Origin: Elmis aenea
Lineage: Eukaryota > Arthropoda > Insecta > Coleoptera > Elmidae
Length of the DNA: 64,000 bases
Assembly (NCBI GenBank): GCA_947652605.1
Contig: OX393577.1
Span: forward strand, 28,957,466-29,021,465
Direction of reading: 5' to 3'
Positions 32,001-36,765 of this stretch are shown here, one piece after another. The translations under genes and the position numbers were made by a program. A model generated the notes under the pieces. That model saw nothing but the letters and a program-made list of their open reading frames with translations, was not told where the DNA came from and searched no databases. How positions within the stretch are numbered: the stretch's first letter is position 1; the number at the start of each line of letters is the position of its first letter.

Positions 32001-33177
32001 CGATGTGCAAGTACCCAAATTGAGATCGATTTGCGAAACCTAAGTGAAAGAGTGGAGAAACAAATATCGCACTAGTAAAATAAATATTTTTTAATGATTT
32101 CATTTTTTTAATTTCATTTATATTTATATATATTTTATATTTAATTTTTAGTGTTATATATTTCTTTACAATGTACCTTTAGTATCATTATTATAATATT
32201 ATCTATGTTTTCATGTAAGAATAATAGTAAACACAATAATTTTAACACATTATGTTTCAATTTTTCACTCCAAAAAAATCTCTATAGTGTATCTAACTAA
32301 ATCTAATATGGGGATATATAATTTTATATGTGGCCCGCGGAGTTATGATGCATTTCCAAAGTGGCCCCCAAGATCATTTGGGTTGGCCACCCCTGGTGTA
32401 AACTGTTGGGATTGTATAAAATATATTGTCATCATTGTTCAAATCTTAAAAATGTGTTAAATCTTTCATTAAACCTCTTTAATAGTAATTTCATCCGGTT
32501 TACTTACATGCTTCCGAGGAAAAAGGGGCAAAGACAATTATTTACCATGCCGATTAGGAATTTTTAAAAATAAAATACTTGTTTTTGGCATTTTTTACAA
32601 CGATTGTTTCTAAAAAGTGTTAAGTGTTGTACATTGTCGAATTCAGAATAAAATGCCCTACAAATTGGTGTTAAAATCAGATATAGCGTCCATAAGAAAA
32701 AGTTTACCTGATGACGGTAAAGAAAGCGAAACGTCATATGGAAAATATAATTGGGAATTTTAGTTCCTTGCAAAAAGTGGCCATGAAAAAGTGTTTACAG
32801 AAATGAAATTTGACATCAAATAAAAAAGTTACGGGCAAAAAACAAAAATCCATATTTTTTTTGCTTTTTTGCCTATATCCCAAAAACTAAAGAAGGTAGA
32901 TAAGTTCTGTTTGTGTCAAATTATTAACCACCTGAATATACAACTTTGCCCTAATTTAATCGAAGTCGTAACTCTTACCGTTTACGAGATCCCCATAGTG
33001 GCCCTCGAAAAACGAGAACTCTGTATGTAGTTTGACTACTTGAAATGTTGGAATTATCTTTTTAATTTTGCAGAGCCGGTCCATCGTGGTAGAGGAAGTC
33101 CTGGTCAAGGAAACTTTAGTCCTCGTGTAGCCAGAAGAAGTAGAGGCCGTAATCCTCGTCCCTACGGACGTTTCTAA
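1751..33177 (+). CDS. Mtor: Tpr/Megator nucleoporin, 3' part (14 exons, partial at 5' end)
   Basis: Nuclear-basket nucleoporin of the Tpr family, a long coiled coil at the inner face of the nuclear pore with roles in export, spindle matrix and chromatin organisation (family knowledge). Exons: 1751-2059, 8925-10394, 10493-12637, 12756-12934, 15404-15580, 15663-15884, 15940-16164, 16259-16445, 16555-16698, 17880-18068, 18122-18217, 29894-30054, 30140-30368, 33074-33177. All introns are GT-AG, all phases agree, and the sum is 5,837 nt or 1,944 residues plus stop. Residues 1 to about 1290 are heptad-rich coiled coil. From about 1300 the chain is Ser/Thr/Pro-rich, then acidic (a DAVIVVESDEE segment resembles the human acidic block), then Arg/Gly-rich at the end. 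The first residues MSPTAA align with an internal human Tpr segment near residue 430, so upstream exons are off-window. Human Tpr is 2,363 aa, which fits. Confidence 0.95.
2060..2685. other. Megator intron, AT-rich, no element resolved
   Basis: No coding signal. A small AT-rich inverted repeat at about 2264-2333 (around attatgatgaattatttatt) could fold into a hairpin; it may be a degraded MITE. Confidence 0.5.
2979..3677. mobile_element. TTAA-flanked MITE with long inverted repeats
   Basis: Begins GGGTGCCGTGACC and ends GGTCATGGCACCC, with TTAA at 2975-2978 and 3678-3681. The arms are about 230 bp and highly similar; the centre is non-coding (an 80-codon ORF at 3181 is not recognisable). The TTAA duplication indicates mobilisation by a piggyBac-type transposase. 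Confidence 0.85.
3816..3831. repeat. piggyBac subterminal palindrome, copy 1
   Basis: GTTACCATATGGTAAC followed by GCTAGGA. The same 23 bp occurs inverted at 5762-5784, so the two copies bracket the transposase ORF exactly. Plausible transposase-binding site (inference). Confidence 0.7.
3968..5677 (-). CDS. piggyBac transposase, full-length ORF
   Basis: A 569-residue DDD transposase that excises and inserts DNA at TTAA. After an acidic N-terminus come the catalytic aspartates: D230 in NYDESM, D316 in LYFDN, and D430 and D433 in NMGGTDLMD. These match the D/D/D plus fourth Asp of the family. A KKRRR basic stretch precedes a Cys-rich C-terminal finger (C538, C543, C544, C551, C554, C559, C562, H567), which in this family binds the end repeats. 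There is no frameshift or stop, and length is normal (about 570-600). The start lies in a good context (agaaATGgcg) and a TTTATT (AATAAA on -) lies about 60 nt past the stop. Because the reading frame is clean the copy may be young, though the left end looks diverged. Confidence 0.93.
   Translation of the reverse strand: MAYSDDIEEIYIEPPESNILTDEDSGDEDTGGLLDNLSGAQLRAPVEVKLVNNNRIGEPTSTSYNSKEKAKRTFQWIDGDLQSQAREFAEPDYSQYKDLSPLQLFELFFDDDLVSFLIEESSRYALFKNLPDPKVSTHEMKCFIAILIVSGYVILPGKRYYWESQGDMRNNLIGDAMRRDRFFQIMRFIHCADNTKPDENDKLWKLRPFVNKVKSKMLQHYQQEKHMNYDESMIKYYGRHSCKQFIRGKPTRFGYKMWCLNTKSGYLVNCELYQGKSSRRSEIYEQEFGKAAAPFVAMLDELEVLKGHKPYDLYFDNLFTGINLLEYLKSKGYHGTGTIRDNRVPKCCPLSNKKNLQKQPRGLFESTIEKNTGIMLTRWVDSSIVTVASTCHGVNPVSNVKRYSQSDRKVIQVPRPCVIGQYNSNMGGTDLMDENLARYQISIRSKKWWWPIFIWYIDVMINNAWQIDKKKGGKLTQLMFRRDIATTYLRSYGTMGKPGGRPTTSKSSVSMNRVSDDVRYDGKDHLVIETPEKKRRRCAGEGCCSSIRTMCKKCNVGLCIPCFFIFHTK
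5769..5784. repeat. piggyBac subterminal palindrome, copy 2
   Basis: GTTACCATATGGTAAC again, preceded by TCCTAGC, making an exact inverted partner of the copy at 3816-3838. It lies about 90 bp upstream of the transposase start, so it could also affect its promoter (inference). Confidence 0.7.
5978..6437. mobile_element. MITE with MADF-gene remnant, inserted in piggyBac
   Basis: Inverted ends ATGCCTAATTTACATTGG and (inverse) ATGCCGAATTTACATTGG, each followed by repeated AAGTAACTAAA/AAGTAGCTAAA motifs. Flanking bases are TA on both sides if the element starts at ATGCC; TTA/TAA is also possible, so the superfamily is uncertain. The interior holds a MADF-like reading frame on the - strand. Confidence 0.75.
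6093..6212 (-). pseudogene. MADF-domain N-terminal fragment inside MITE
   Basis: A 39-codon ORF starting MALVRWGEDTTIKFVEAYRK and continuing through CLWNTSTKIYKN before a stop. The pattern F-V-E-x-Y-R-x-x-x-C-L-W-N is that of the first helix of a MADF (Myb/SANT-like) domain, as found in PIF/Harbinger accessory proteins and in host regulators. Only the first ~35 residues of a ~90-residue domain are present, so this is a captured or residual fragment. Confidence 0.6.
6590..6605. repeat. piggyBac terminal palindrome, copy 3
   Basis: GTTACCATATGGTAAC, 16 bp inside the right TTAA end and joined to CTTTAAAGGG. This third copy is nearest the terminus, so the right end carries two copies and the left one. 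Confidence 0.65.
6917..7242. other. Megator intron, no feature resolved
   Basis: Unique-looking AT-rich sequence between the foldback at 2686-6916 and the AATT-flanked MITEs. No ORF, splice pair or inverted repeat is convincing here. Confidence 0.5.
7243..7779. mobile_element. AATT-flanked MITE 1 (GAGGCGTCCGGG ends)
   Basis: The ends GAGGCGTCCGGGTGTAAAAC and, inverted at the right, GAGGCGTCCGAGTGTAAAAC, lie between AATT at 7239-7242 and AATT at 7780-7783. A second inverted pair (TTGACTGCCA about 7479, TGGCAGTCAA about 7740) lies within. No coding sequence. The superfamily is not recognised. Confidence 0.65.
7784..8028. mobile_element. AATT-flanked MITE 2, directly abutting MITE 1
   Basis: At least 31 bp of perfect inverted ends starting GAGGCGTTGTTTGCATAAAC; AATT at 7780-7783 (shared with MITE 1) and 8029-8032. 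The first seven bases match MITE 1. The interior (7868-7990, +) reads as an acidic, Ser/Asp-rich peptide with coding-like composition but no recognised domain. Confidence 0.65.
8208..8679. mobile_element. non-autonomous hAT element (AACCGGTT-rich)
   Basis: Ends CAGGGCTCGAAACCG and inverse CGGTTTCATGCCCTG, with 8-bp duplication ctataacg (8200-8207) / ctataaag (8680-8687), one mismatch. The interior is full of GGTTAACCGGTTT-type repeats. Related in design to the element at 832-1697. Confidence 0.8.
8925..10394 (+). CDS. Mtor: Megator exon b
   Basis: Acceptor ttttag/gt, donor gcggaag/gtaatg. The first codon is Gly shared with exon a. 490 residues of coiled coil. The SSADI...LVTFSDISELQSNNQKLL stretch and the following QRDTYKSLY are close to the human Tpr segment after residue 500. 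Reading continues past the ATG-like TTG at 8963 back to 8925. Confidence 0.95.
10493..12637 (+). CDS. Mtor: Megator exon c (largest)
   Basis: A 98-bp intron precedes it (acceptor tttttag/at). 715 residues, nearly all heptad coiled coil (Glu/Lys/Gln/Leu-rich), ending in a Ser/Pro-rich transition TANIKPIP that matches human Tpr TANIKPTP. Donor attccag/gtaatt; split Gly codon. Confidence 0.95.
12756..12934 (+). CDS. Mtor: Megator exon d
   Basis: Acceptor gttgttag/gt, donor caacag/gtatgt. 60 codons including the split Gly. LASIRPM matches the conserved RASIRPM of vertebrate Tpr just after the coiled coil. Ser/Thr/Pro/Gln-rich. Confidence 0.92.
13104..14041. mobile_element. TA-flanked foldback (CAGGGTGTTTCTTAAATAA arms)
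   Basis: Arms of more than 300 bp, TA at 13102-13103 and 14042-14043, right terminus degraded to CATGCTG. Internal ORFs such as 13468-13662 are by-products of the fold. Nested in hAT 12959-15306. Confidence 0.82.
14276..15204. mobile_element. TA-flanked foldback (CAGGGTGTCCCAGCC arms)
   Basis: Left CAGGGTGTCCCAGCCAAGAC, right its inverse, TA at 14274-14275 and 15205-15206. Arms about 200 bp, with further TACAGGGTGTTCC-like motifs inside (14442, 14700, 14768, 15017), suggesting a composite of several ends. A lone left arm of this family is at 56104. Confidence 0.82.
15404..15580 (+). CDS. Mtor: Megator exon e
   Basis: Acceptor taaaag/gt, donor atgcag/gtagct; 59 codons, phase 0 at both ends. 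Low-complexity Ser/Thr/Pro-rich tail segment, weakly conserved. Assigned by open frame, splice sites and phase with neighbours. Confidence 0.85.
15663..15884 (+). CDS. Mtor: Megator exon f
   Basis: Acceptor ttttag/att, donor gtacag/gtactt; 74 codons, phase 0. Contains LKRPRDPDTDS and SKRTR, resembling the LPKRTREEEE region of vertebrate Tpr. The basic clusters could act in nuclear import (inference). Confidence 0.88.
15940..16164 (+). CDS. Mtor: Megator exon g (acidic)
   Basis: Acceptor acatag/gga, donor acccg/gtttgt; 75 codons, phase 0. DAVIVVESDEEGDG followed by a run of Asp/Glu matches the DDVIVIDSDDEEE acidic block of vertebrate Tpr. Confidence 0.9.
16259..16445 (+). CDS. Mtor: Megator exon h
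   Basis: Acceptor attag/gaa, donor gacg/gtaaat. 62 codons plus one base, very acidic (MEEEEGGNEVEVIEDSSE). Ends with a split Gly codon. Confidence 0.88.
16555..16698 (+). CDS. Mtor: Megator exon i
   Basis: Acceptor ttcag/ga, donor gatg/gtaaat. 48 codons including the split ones; contains RPVAPLCRQQQ and HLLLPHVLEEGGDDG. The intron that follows was entered by a hAT 31 bp after the donor. Confidence 0.87.
16913..17134 (-). pseudogene. hAT transposase C-terminal dimerisation fragment
   Basis: Reads ASGERSFPKLKLTKHYLRSS followed by an SQ.KL..L..ISI pattern, the hallmark of the hAT C-terminal dimerisation domain (usual A-S-x-E-R-S-F-S). No catalytic core is visible. Part of the hAT at 16730-17847. 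Confidence 0.75.
17455..17732. mobile_element. MITE with GACAATCACGAAGAG ends, 8-bp duplication
   Basis: Inverted ends GACAATCACGAAGAGAAGG and (inverse) GCCAATCACGAAGAGAAGG, extending about 45 bp, flanked by a perfect duplication agattttt (17447-17454, 17733-17740). An 8-bp duplication suggests hAT or P type. Inserted into the hAT 16730-17847. Confidence 0.82.
17880..18068 (+). CDS. Mtor: Megator exon j
   Basis: Acceptor tttgcag/gc, donor aata/gtatgt. VPSTPTLFVPRRSDGFGEAV is nearly the conserved vertebrate Tpr motif [20 protein letters not shown], followed by SSPHVP and GRFTF. One of the strongest anchors for the gene identity. Confidence 0.95.
18122..18217 (+). CDS. Mtor: Megator exon k
   Basis: A 53-bp intron precedes it (acceptor tttag/gc). 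STGRSVPSTPLQ matches vertebrate GGRSVPTTPLQ. Donor tgaag/gtattt, one base left over for a codon completed 11.7 kb downstream. Confidence 0.92.
18861..18881. repeat. (AT)n microsatellite
   Basis: A run of AT dinucleotides breaks the left arm of FB-1. A second run at 23332-23348 abuts the 3' end of the LINE, so the two may mark borders of one insertion or rearrangement (inference). Confidence 0.8.
18882..19940. other. unclassified insert inside FB-1
   Basis: Contains GC-richer hairpin-prone motifs such as CAGACCCGCCTTCGGGTCTG (about 18954) and a GCCGC/GCGGC pair (about 19082-19108). It pairs loosely with the GACGGGTCTGGAAACG motif at 23304. No coding frame or known terminus identified. Confidence 0.4.
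19941..21572. mobile_element. foldback element, left end degraded
   Basis: The sequence GGTGTCCCCGTTATCACCGC at 19944 returns inverted before ...GATAACGGGGACATCCTG at 21572 (TA follows). The two arms match over several hundred bases (for example AGTGGTGATAGAGGACC and its inverse). The left terminal bases are lost. Non-coding. Confidence 0.7.
21824..22203. mobile_element. small foldback (GGGTGTTACCGTACTTTGAAT)
   Basis: AGGGTGTTACCGTACTTTG on the left and CAAAGTACGGTAATACCCTG on the right, then TA at 22204. Same terminal design as the other CAGGG foldbacks; internal inverted pairing around GAGCCAAACGATA / ATCATTTGGCTCA. Confidence 0.65.
22503..22860 (+). pseudogene. piggyBac-like transposase N-terminal relic
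   Basis: From 22503 an acidic leader (SPEQWRKWLEKIEENEEYI, then Asp/Glu-rich) is stopped at about 22643. Further downstream, in shifted frames, come YVAKDNFTYWRKNF and RTAARNIIAEL. Those match the K-D-x-x-x-W and R-x-x-x-N-I-I signatures at the start of piggyBac transposases. Catalytic region absent. Confidence 0.55.
23391..24610 (-). pseudogene. LINE reverse transcriptase, C-terminal half
   Basis: Open from about 24610 down to the stop at 23391. Visible motifs are SGFRKGRSINDHI, QAFIDLEKAFDRIP, GLRQGGVLSPILFNLVLD and the catalytic FADDLVIFG (box YxDD with Phe). These are followed by the C-terminal WFGHLTRLGNERRA...GRPRNTWDD block typical of RTE/BovB-like and related insect LINEs. A frameshift at about 24608 separates it from the upstream part. 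Confidence 0.85.
25380..25788 (-). pseudogene. LINE apurinic endonuclease, C-terminal part
   Basis: NGVFQHKDVHKYTREVKSRG, then RSIIDYLLI and VRRGAEIGSDHYLVECKI: the S-D-H-x-L motif and preceding strand of the APE-type endonuclease. The N-terminal half with the first catalytic residues is missing, as expected from 5' truncation. Confidence 0.8.
27064..27410. mobile_element. Harbinger-like MITE, TAA-flanked
   Basis: Ends AGGCCTCTACTCA and inverse TGAGTAGAGGCCT with TAA at 27061-27063 and 27411-27413. The hAT paralogue at 59348-60658 lacks it, giving an empty-site check. Three-base TWA duplications are typical of PIF/Harbinger. Confidence 0.8.
27667..28130. other. Megator intron, no gene recognised
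   Basis: A direct repeat of about 35 bp with variation occurs at 27700-27740 and 27895-27955 (around ctcctgactcggactttcgactc and actcccaactcagactttcatc). No coding or transposon call. Confidence 0.4.
28131..28280 (+). other. 49-codon ORF with coding-like texture
   Basis: ATG at 28131 to TAA at 28280. The middle reads DLSYIQALSEPSQIYRR, reminiscent of the QA..(E/K)P(T/S)QIYR segment of the Polycomb protein Su(z)12. The match is short and the flanks do not follow. It may be a fragment of a processed pseudogene; not claimed as a gene. Confidence 0.25.
28380..29530 (-). mobile_element. LINE 5' fragment (N-terminal/ORF1-like region)
   Basis: Read on the - strand, a Lys/Glu-rich coding relic starts at 29438 and decays into an A-rich tail towards 28380. 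No endonuclease or reverse transcriptase follows, so it is only the beginning of an element. Confidence 0.6.
28650..29438 (-). pseudogene. LINE N-terminal coiled-coil protein
   Basis: 262 codons open. Charged coiled coil (EDRVRRLEKDRTKNNIVVTGL), then a globular stretch with KNKYKFKQLQEIIYINNEMT and KIGYQ. This is typical of the N-terminal domain in insect RTE-like and related LINE proteins. The ORF is intact but ends abruptly. Not a host gene in my judgement. Confidence 0.6.
29894..30054 (+). CDS. Mtor: Megator exon l, tandem NAGNAG acceptor
   Basis: The acceptor is tttTAGCAG, so the exon can start at 29894 or 29897; both keep the frame (Ala-Glu or just Glu after the split codon). Encodes the acidic segment EIPSIIVSGVSDEAE and GEDG. 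Donor ggg/gtgaga. Length is 161 or 158 nt. Confidence 0.9.
30140..30368 (+). CDS. Mtor: Megator exon m
   Basis: Acceptor atttag/gtt, donor ccag/gtttgt. Ser/Arg-rich tail (RSRGQTNRGSNARRSVRH) that begins the basic C-terminus seen in Tpr proteins. Confidence 0.9.
30610..33023. mobile_element. FB-1 foldback copy 2 with nested hAT
   Basis: Left CAGGGTTCTCGTTTTTCAAG, right inverse with one change (ACTCTG), TA at 30608-30609 and 33024-33025. Arms about 500 bp. It occupies nearly all of the last Megator intron and has itself been hit by the hAT at 31425-32395. Confidence 0.88.
31425..32395 (+). mobile_element. hAT deletion derivative with transposase C-terminus
   Basis: Ends CAGGGGTGGCCAACCCG and inverse GGTTGGCCACCCCTG; duplication gtctaaac (31417-31424) / gtgtaaac (32396-32403), 7 of 8. 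Two decayed ORFs (31496-31699, 31755-31943) encode the C-terminal part of a hAT transposase ending FGSTYTCESFFSKM, the dimerisation signature of the GTF2IRD2/ZBED-like hAT group. Confidence 0.87.
33074..33177 (+). CDS. Mtor: Megator terminal exon
   Basis: Acceptor tttgcag/ag after a T-rich tract. 34 codons and a TAA stop at 33175-33177. Arg/Gly-rich tail (VHRGRGSPGQGNF, RRSRGRNPRPYGRF), comparable with the RG-rich tail of vertebrate Tpr and a probable arginine-methylation or RNA-contact segment (family inference). Confidence 0.93.
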
Positions 33178-33420
33178 AGTACTGAATATCATTCCACTAT
33201 GTTCACTTTGTTTTGTTTTTTTTTTTTAATGTGTAACAATTGGTGTAACAGTGATTATGCACTGCAGTATACATATACCAATATTTAATAAAAATCATTG
33301 CATTGTTAACATCATATTAATAGTTTTAGAAAACTTAGTTTTGTCATATAACTATTTTATTAAGATATGTAATAAAGTAAAAAGCTAAGCTTGCAAGGAG
33401 ACAAAAGTTTGTTACATTCT
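33178..33420 (+). terminator. Megator 3' UTR with poly(A) signals
   Basis: AATAAA at 33287-33292 and 33371-33376 follow the stop codon by 110 and 194 nt. Either could set the mRNA end. Confidence 0.6.
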
Positions 33421-34308
33421 CAATTACTTATATCAACTTTTTTAGGTTGAACTTGACATTAAATAATTTTGTTTCATTGTACATCTGCATTTGTTGGTAA
33501 GATAGAATAATTTGTCAGTGTTTTTGTTTTTTGGAATTTGGTTTGATTTTTGTATAGGTTTTCATGTTTTTTAGCGTAAGTTTTGTATATTACAATTTGT
33601 GATGTTGCATAGTGAAACGAAAACATTGGAACTGAGATAAAACTTTGAAAAATAAGATATTTAGAATCGACTAAAATTGATTGAATAATAGTAATTATTT
33701 TTTAAGTTCATTAGCGAATTGTTGGCAGTTTTGTGTTCGTGACTATTTTTGTTCATTTTAAACATTTGTTTTCAGCAGAAGCGACTGAAAAGTTTTTCGT
33801 AACCAGTATATAGAACACTACTGTAACTTTTAGTTAATAATAGTATTACGTGTAAGAATGGTGTTAGGCTAGTATTCTATCTGTAACTTTTGTTTATAAA
33901 TGCAGTTCTTTATTTACAATATTGTTTTATTCATTGTATGGTATTTACAATACAATTTCATTGCTATACAAAAATAGGTTCATAATATTTACATAAATGC
34001 TTCTTATAGAAATAAATATATTCGAGTATCACACATTTTATTAGGTCACCTTAGATACTAGACCATCACTTATACAGTACAGAAGAATAAAAATGAACTA
34101 TGAATTTTGTTTTTAGTGAAAAGTAAACAATACCTGAAAATTCAATATGCCATGATAATTGGGTGATTTTTAACAAATTGGTCACCCCTAACCCTGACCT
34201 GTCCAATATTTCATCAACTTTGAATTTTAACTTTCAAGAGGTATTGCTGGGGTTTCCAAAATCAGAATAATGCTGTAGGCTGTAGTTACATCTTATAATA
34301 AAATAATA
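33421..34308. other. intergenic, T-rich, no gene seen
   Basis: No ORF or element border resolved. It could include a longer Megator 3' UTR. Confidence 0.5.
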
Positions 34309-35068
34309 CAGGGTAAGGCATCACTTATGACACCACCACTTATTTTGTTGGAAAGAATTATCAAAAAAAGTTTTAAATAAAAGTTGTTTGATACAGTATT
34401 TCCCAAAATATTGTCATGACAATTTCGTTTTCTTTTGTTTTTTTAAGAGTTACGGCACCATATTGTTTTTTTTTAAATGGCACTATACATTTTTTTTTAC
34501 TCGGTTTGAAAAACATTTCTTTTCTCTTTTCAACGCACTAAAACTTTCATACCCTTACATAAAAAAAATTTAAGAAAATCGCAAAAGAACAATTTTGTTT
34601 TAAAAGCGTACAGTATTAATTATTTCACAGTAGCAGGCTTCGAAAATGATACAAAATGGTAAGAGATAAAAAAAATAAATTAGGTGACAACAGTAAACAC
34701 AAAACTACTGTAATTCATTTTTTAACCGTTTTGTATCATTTTCAAAGCCTACTAATGTAAAATAATTAATACCGTACACTTTTAAAACAAAATTGTTCTT
34801 TTGCGATTTTCTTAAAAATTTTGTTATGTAAGGGTATACAAGTTTTAGTGTGCTGAAAAGAGAAAGAAAATGTCTTTCAAACCGTATAAAAAAATATGGA
34901 TGGTGCCATTTAAAAAAAACAAATATGGTGCCGTAACTCCTAAAAAGACAAAAGAAAACAAAATGTGTCATGACAATATTATGGGAAATGCTGTATCAAA
35001 CAACTTTTTTTGATAATTCTTTCCAATAACAAAATAAGTGGGGGTGTCATAAGTGATGCCTCACCCTG
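34309..35068. mobile_element. TA-flanked foldback (CAGGGTAAGGCATCA arms)
   Basis: CAGGGTAAGGCATCACTTATG left, inverse right (CAGGGTGAGGCATCACTTATG), TA at 34307-34308 and 35069-35070. The arms cover almost the whole element (about 350 bp each), so a transcript would form a long hairpin. Confidence 0.85.
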
Positions 35069-35231
35069 TATAATAGTAGTTCATATTCATTCTTAAGATA
35101 AAACTACAATCGATGGTTGCATAAAATACAAAAATAAATACTTAATAATAAATTAACAAACAAAAGCTGTTAATATCCAGTCAGTTTCAAGTACTACTAA
35201 CTAATATCTATGACTCATAAATTCAGTTATA

Positions 35232-36171
35232 AAGGGTCTTTCAACAGGGACGCTCGAAATTTGTCAGGTTATAGCAGCCATGTTTTTAAAGTGACATCTG
35301 TCAAATTTGTTGTCAATTGTTTAGTAGTGTATGGCAAATTACTATGGAAGGTTATAGCGTTAAACAACGTCTGCAAATCATCAAATTTTATTATCAAAGT
35401 TACTGCTCCGTTCGAGAAACGTTCCGCGCAATACGTGATTTTTATCCTCGCCACAACCGTCCTGCCTAGTCGACTATTCGATATGTGAACAAGCAAAATT
35501 GTCGGATTTGGGGCGATACCAATTCATACCAGATACACCAGCACCAAATGCATCCCGAGAAAGTCACTGTTTGGTGCGGATTTTGGTCTGGCGGAATCAT
35601 GGGTCCGTACTTCTTCCAAAACGAAACTGGCATTGCCATAACCGTCAACGGCGAGCGCTACAGATCGATGATAAGCAACTTCTTGTGGCCTAAACTGGAT
35701 GATATGAATACTGATAACATGTGGTTCCAACAGGACGGCGCTACGTGCCACACAGCACATGCCACGAGGCACATTCTGAACGAGCGATTTAAGGGCATGG
35801 TTATCTCGCGCGGCGGTGAAGTGAATTGGCCACCGAGATCGTGCGATTTAACGCCTTTAGACTTCTTCTTTTGGGGCTATCTTAAATCGCAAGTCGTTGC
35901 GAATAAACCGCAAACAATAGACGCCCTCAAAGTCAATATAACAAACGCCATCCAGCAAATTAAGCCAGATTTATGCGACAAAGTCAATGAAAATTGGACC
36001 TCCCGAATACGTGCCACCAAGCAAAGCCGCGGTGGACATTTGAACGACGTTATATTCCACACTCATTGCCATAAAATATACTTTCAAATAAAAAAAAAAT
36101 TGAGTGGAAATCTCACACACAACTTGATTTATTTACATTTTAAAATCGAGCGTCCTTATTGAAAGACCCTT
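35232..36171 (+). mobile_element. mariner/Tc1-type element, DD41D-like, internally deleted
   Basis: Ends AAGGGTCTTTCAACAGGGAC and inverse of AAGGGTCTTTCAATAAGGAC, TA at 35230-35231 and 36172-36173. One transposase frame with a deletion and a stop. Inserted between the Megator and Pvf 3' ends. Confidence 0.9.
35344..36162 (+). pseudogene. DD41D-like mariner transposase, broken
   Basis: Starts MEGYSVKQRLQIIKFYYQSY (HTH region), runs to an in-frame TAG at about 35467, and then in the same frame joins VNKQNCRIWGD. The stretch between, normally about 110 residues with the first catalytic Asp, is deleted. In the open part (ATG-like start 35485), FQQDGATCH supplies the second Asp and DLTPLDFFFWGY the third, 41 residues apart. 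This gives the DD41D (rosa-like) spacing. Not functional as it stands. Confidence 0.85.
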
Positions 36172-36173
36172 TA

Positions 36174-36581
36174 CATACTTTAATTTTTATCTTGGTACAT
36201 CAGAATGTATATTTGTAATTTTTATACATATTGGCAATCCTATCCATTGATTTTTAAGTATTTCATTGCTGAAAAATAAAGTTCGAAAGCTAGTATGATC
36301 TCTTTGTGTAATATATTTTCAAAATTCAAGTTTGTGGCTAAGCTTATACTCAATCATTTTTTTGTTTTGTAATTGATAGTAAATTTATTAGCACAATAAG
36401 GAATATACAAGGCCATTTTTGTTAAAGGGCCACCCAATGCAGATAACATCTGATGCTACACTAGACCAGTCCTAATTGTTGTACTTATAATAAATTGCTG
36501 TAAATAGGCCTCCAAAGCTAATAAAATAAATACAAAAGAAGTCTATTGATTGCCCCTTTGGGCTCAAATCTTAATGGTTAA
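36174..36581. other. 3' flank of the Pvf-like gene
   Basis: No ORF. Probable 3' UTR of the - strand gene at its right edge. Confidence 0.5.
36384..36389 (-). terminator. poly(A) signal for Pvf-like gene
   Basis: TTTATT on +, AATAAA on -, about 195 nt past the TAA stop at 36582. Confidence 0.5.
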
Positions 36582-36765
36582 TTATTTTATGTTATTTTTG
36601 AAGGGCTGGCAAGAACATTTCGTATGATTAGAAACTTTAATAGTTTTAAAAATTGTTTTAATTTTAACTTGGTCAGTAACGCTGAAAACTAGATCTACCT
36701 CTTCTTGTTCTGCTACTTTACAAACGTTTTCTTTGTCATTGCAGCAACCAGATCCTGCGTCACAC
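36582..36765 (-). CDS. Pvf-like exon 2
   Basis: Acceptor is a clean polypyrimidine tract (CTTTTTTTTTTACAG/G). Encodes RCDAGSGCCNDKENVC, then EEVDLVFSV, VSNHTKCSCQP and a stop, the second half of the cystine-knot domain. Too short to be found as a free ORF. Confidence 0.82.
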
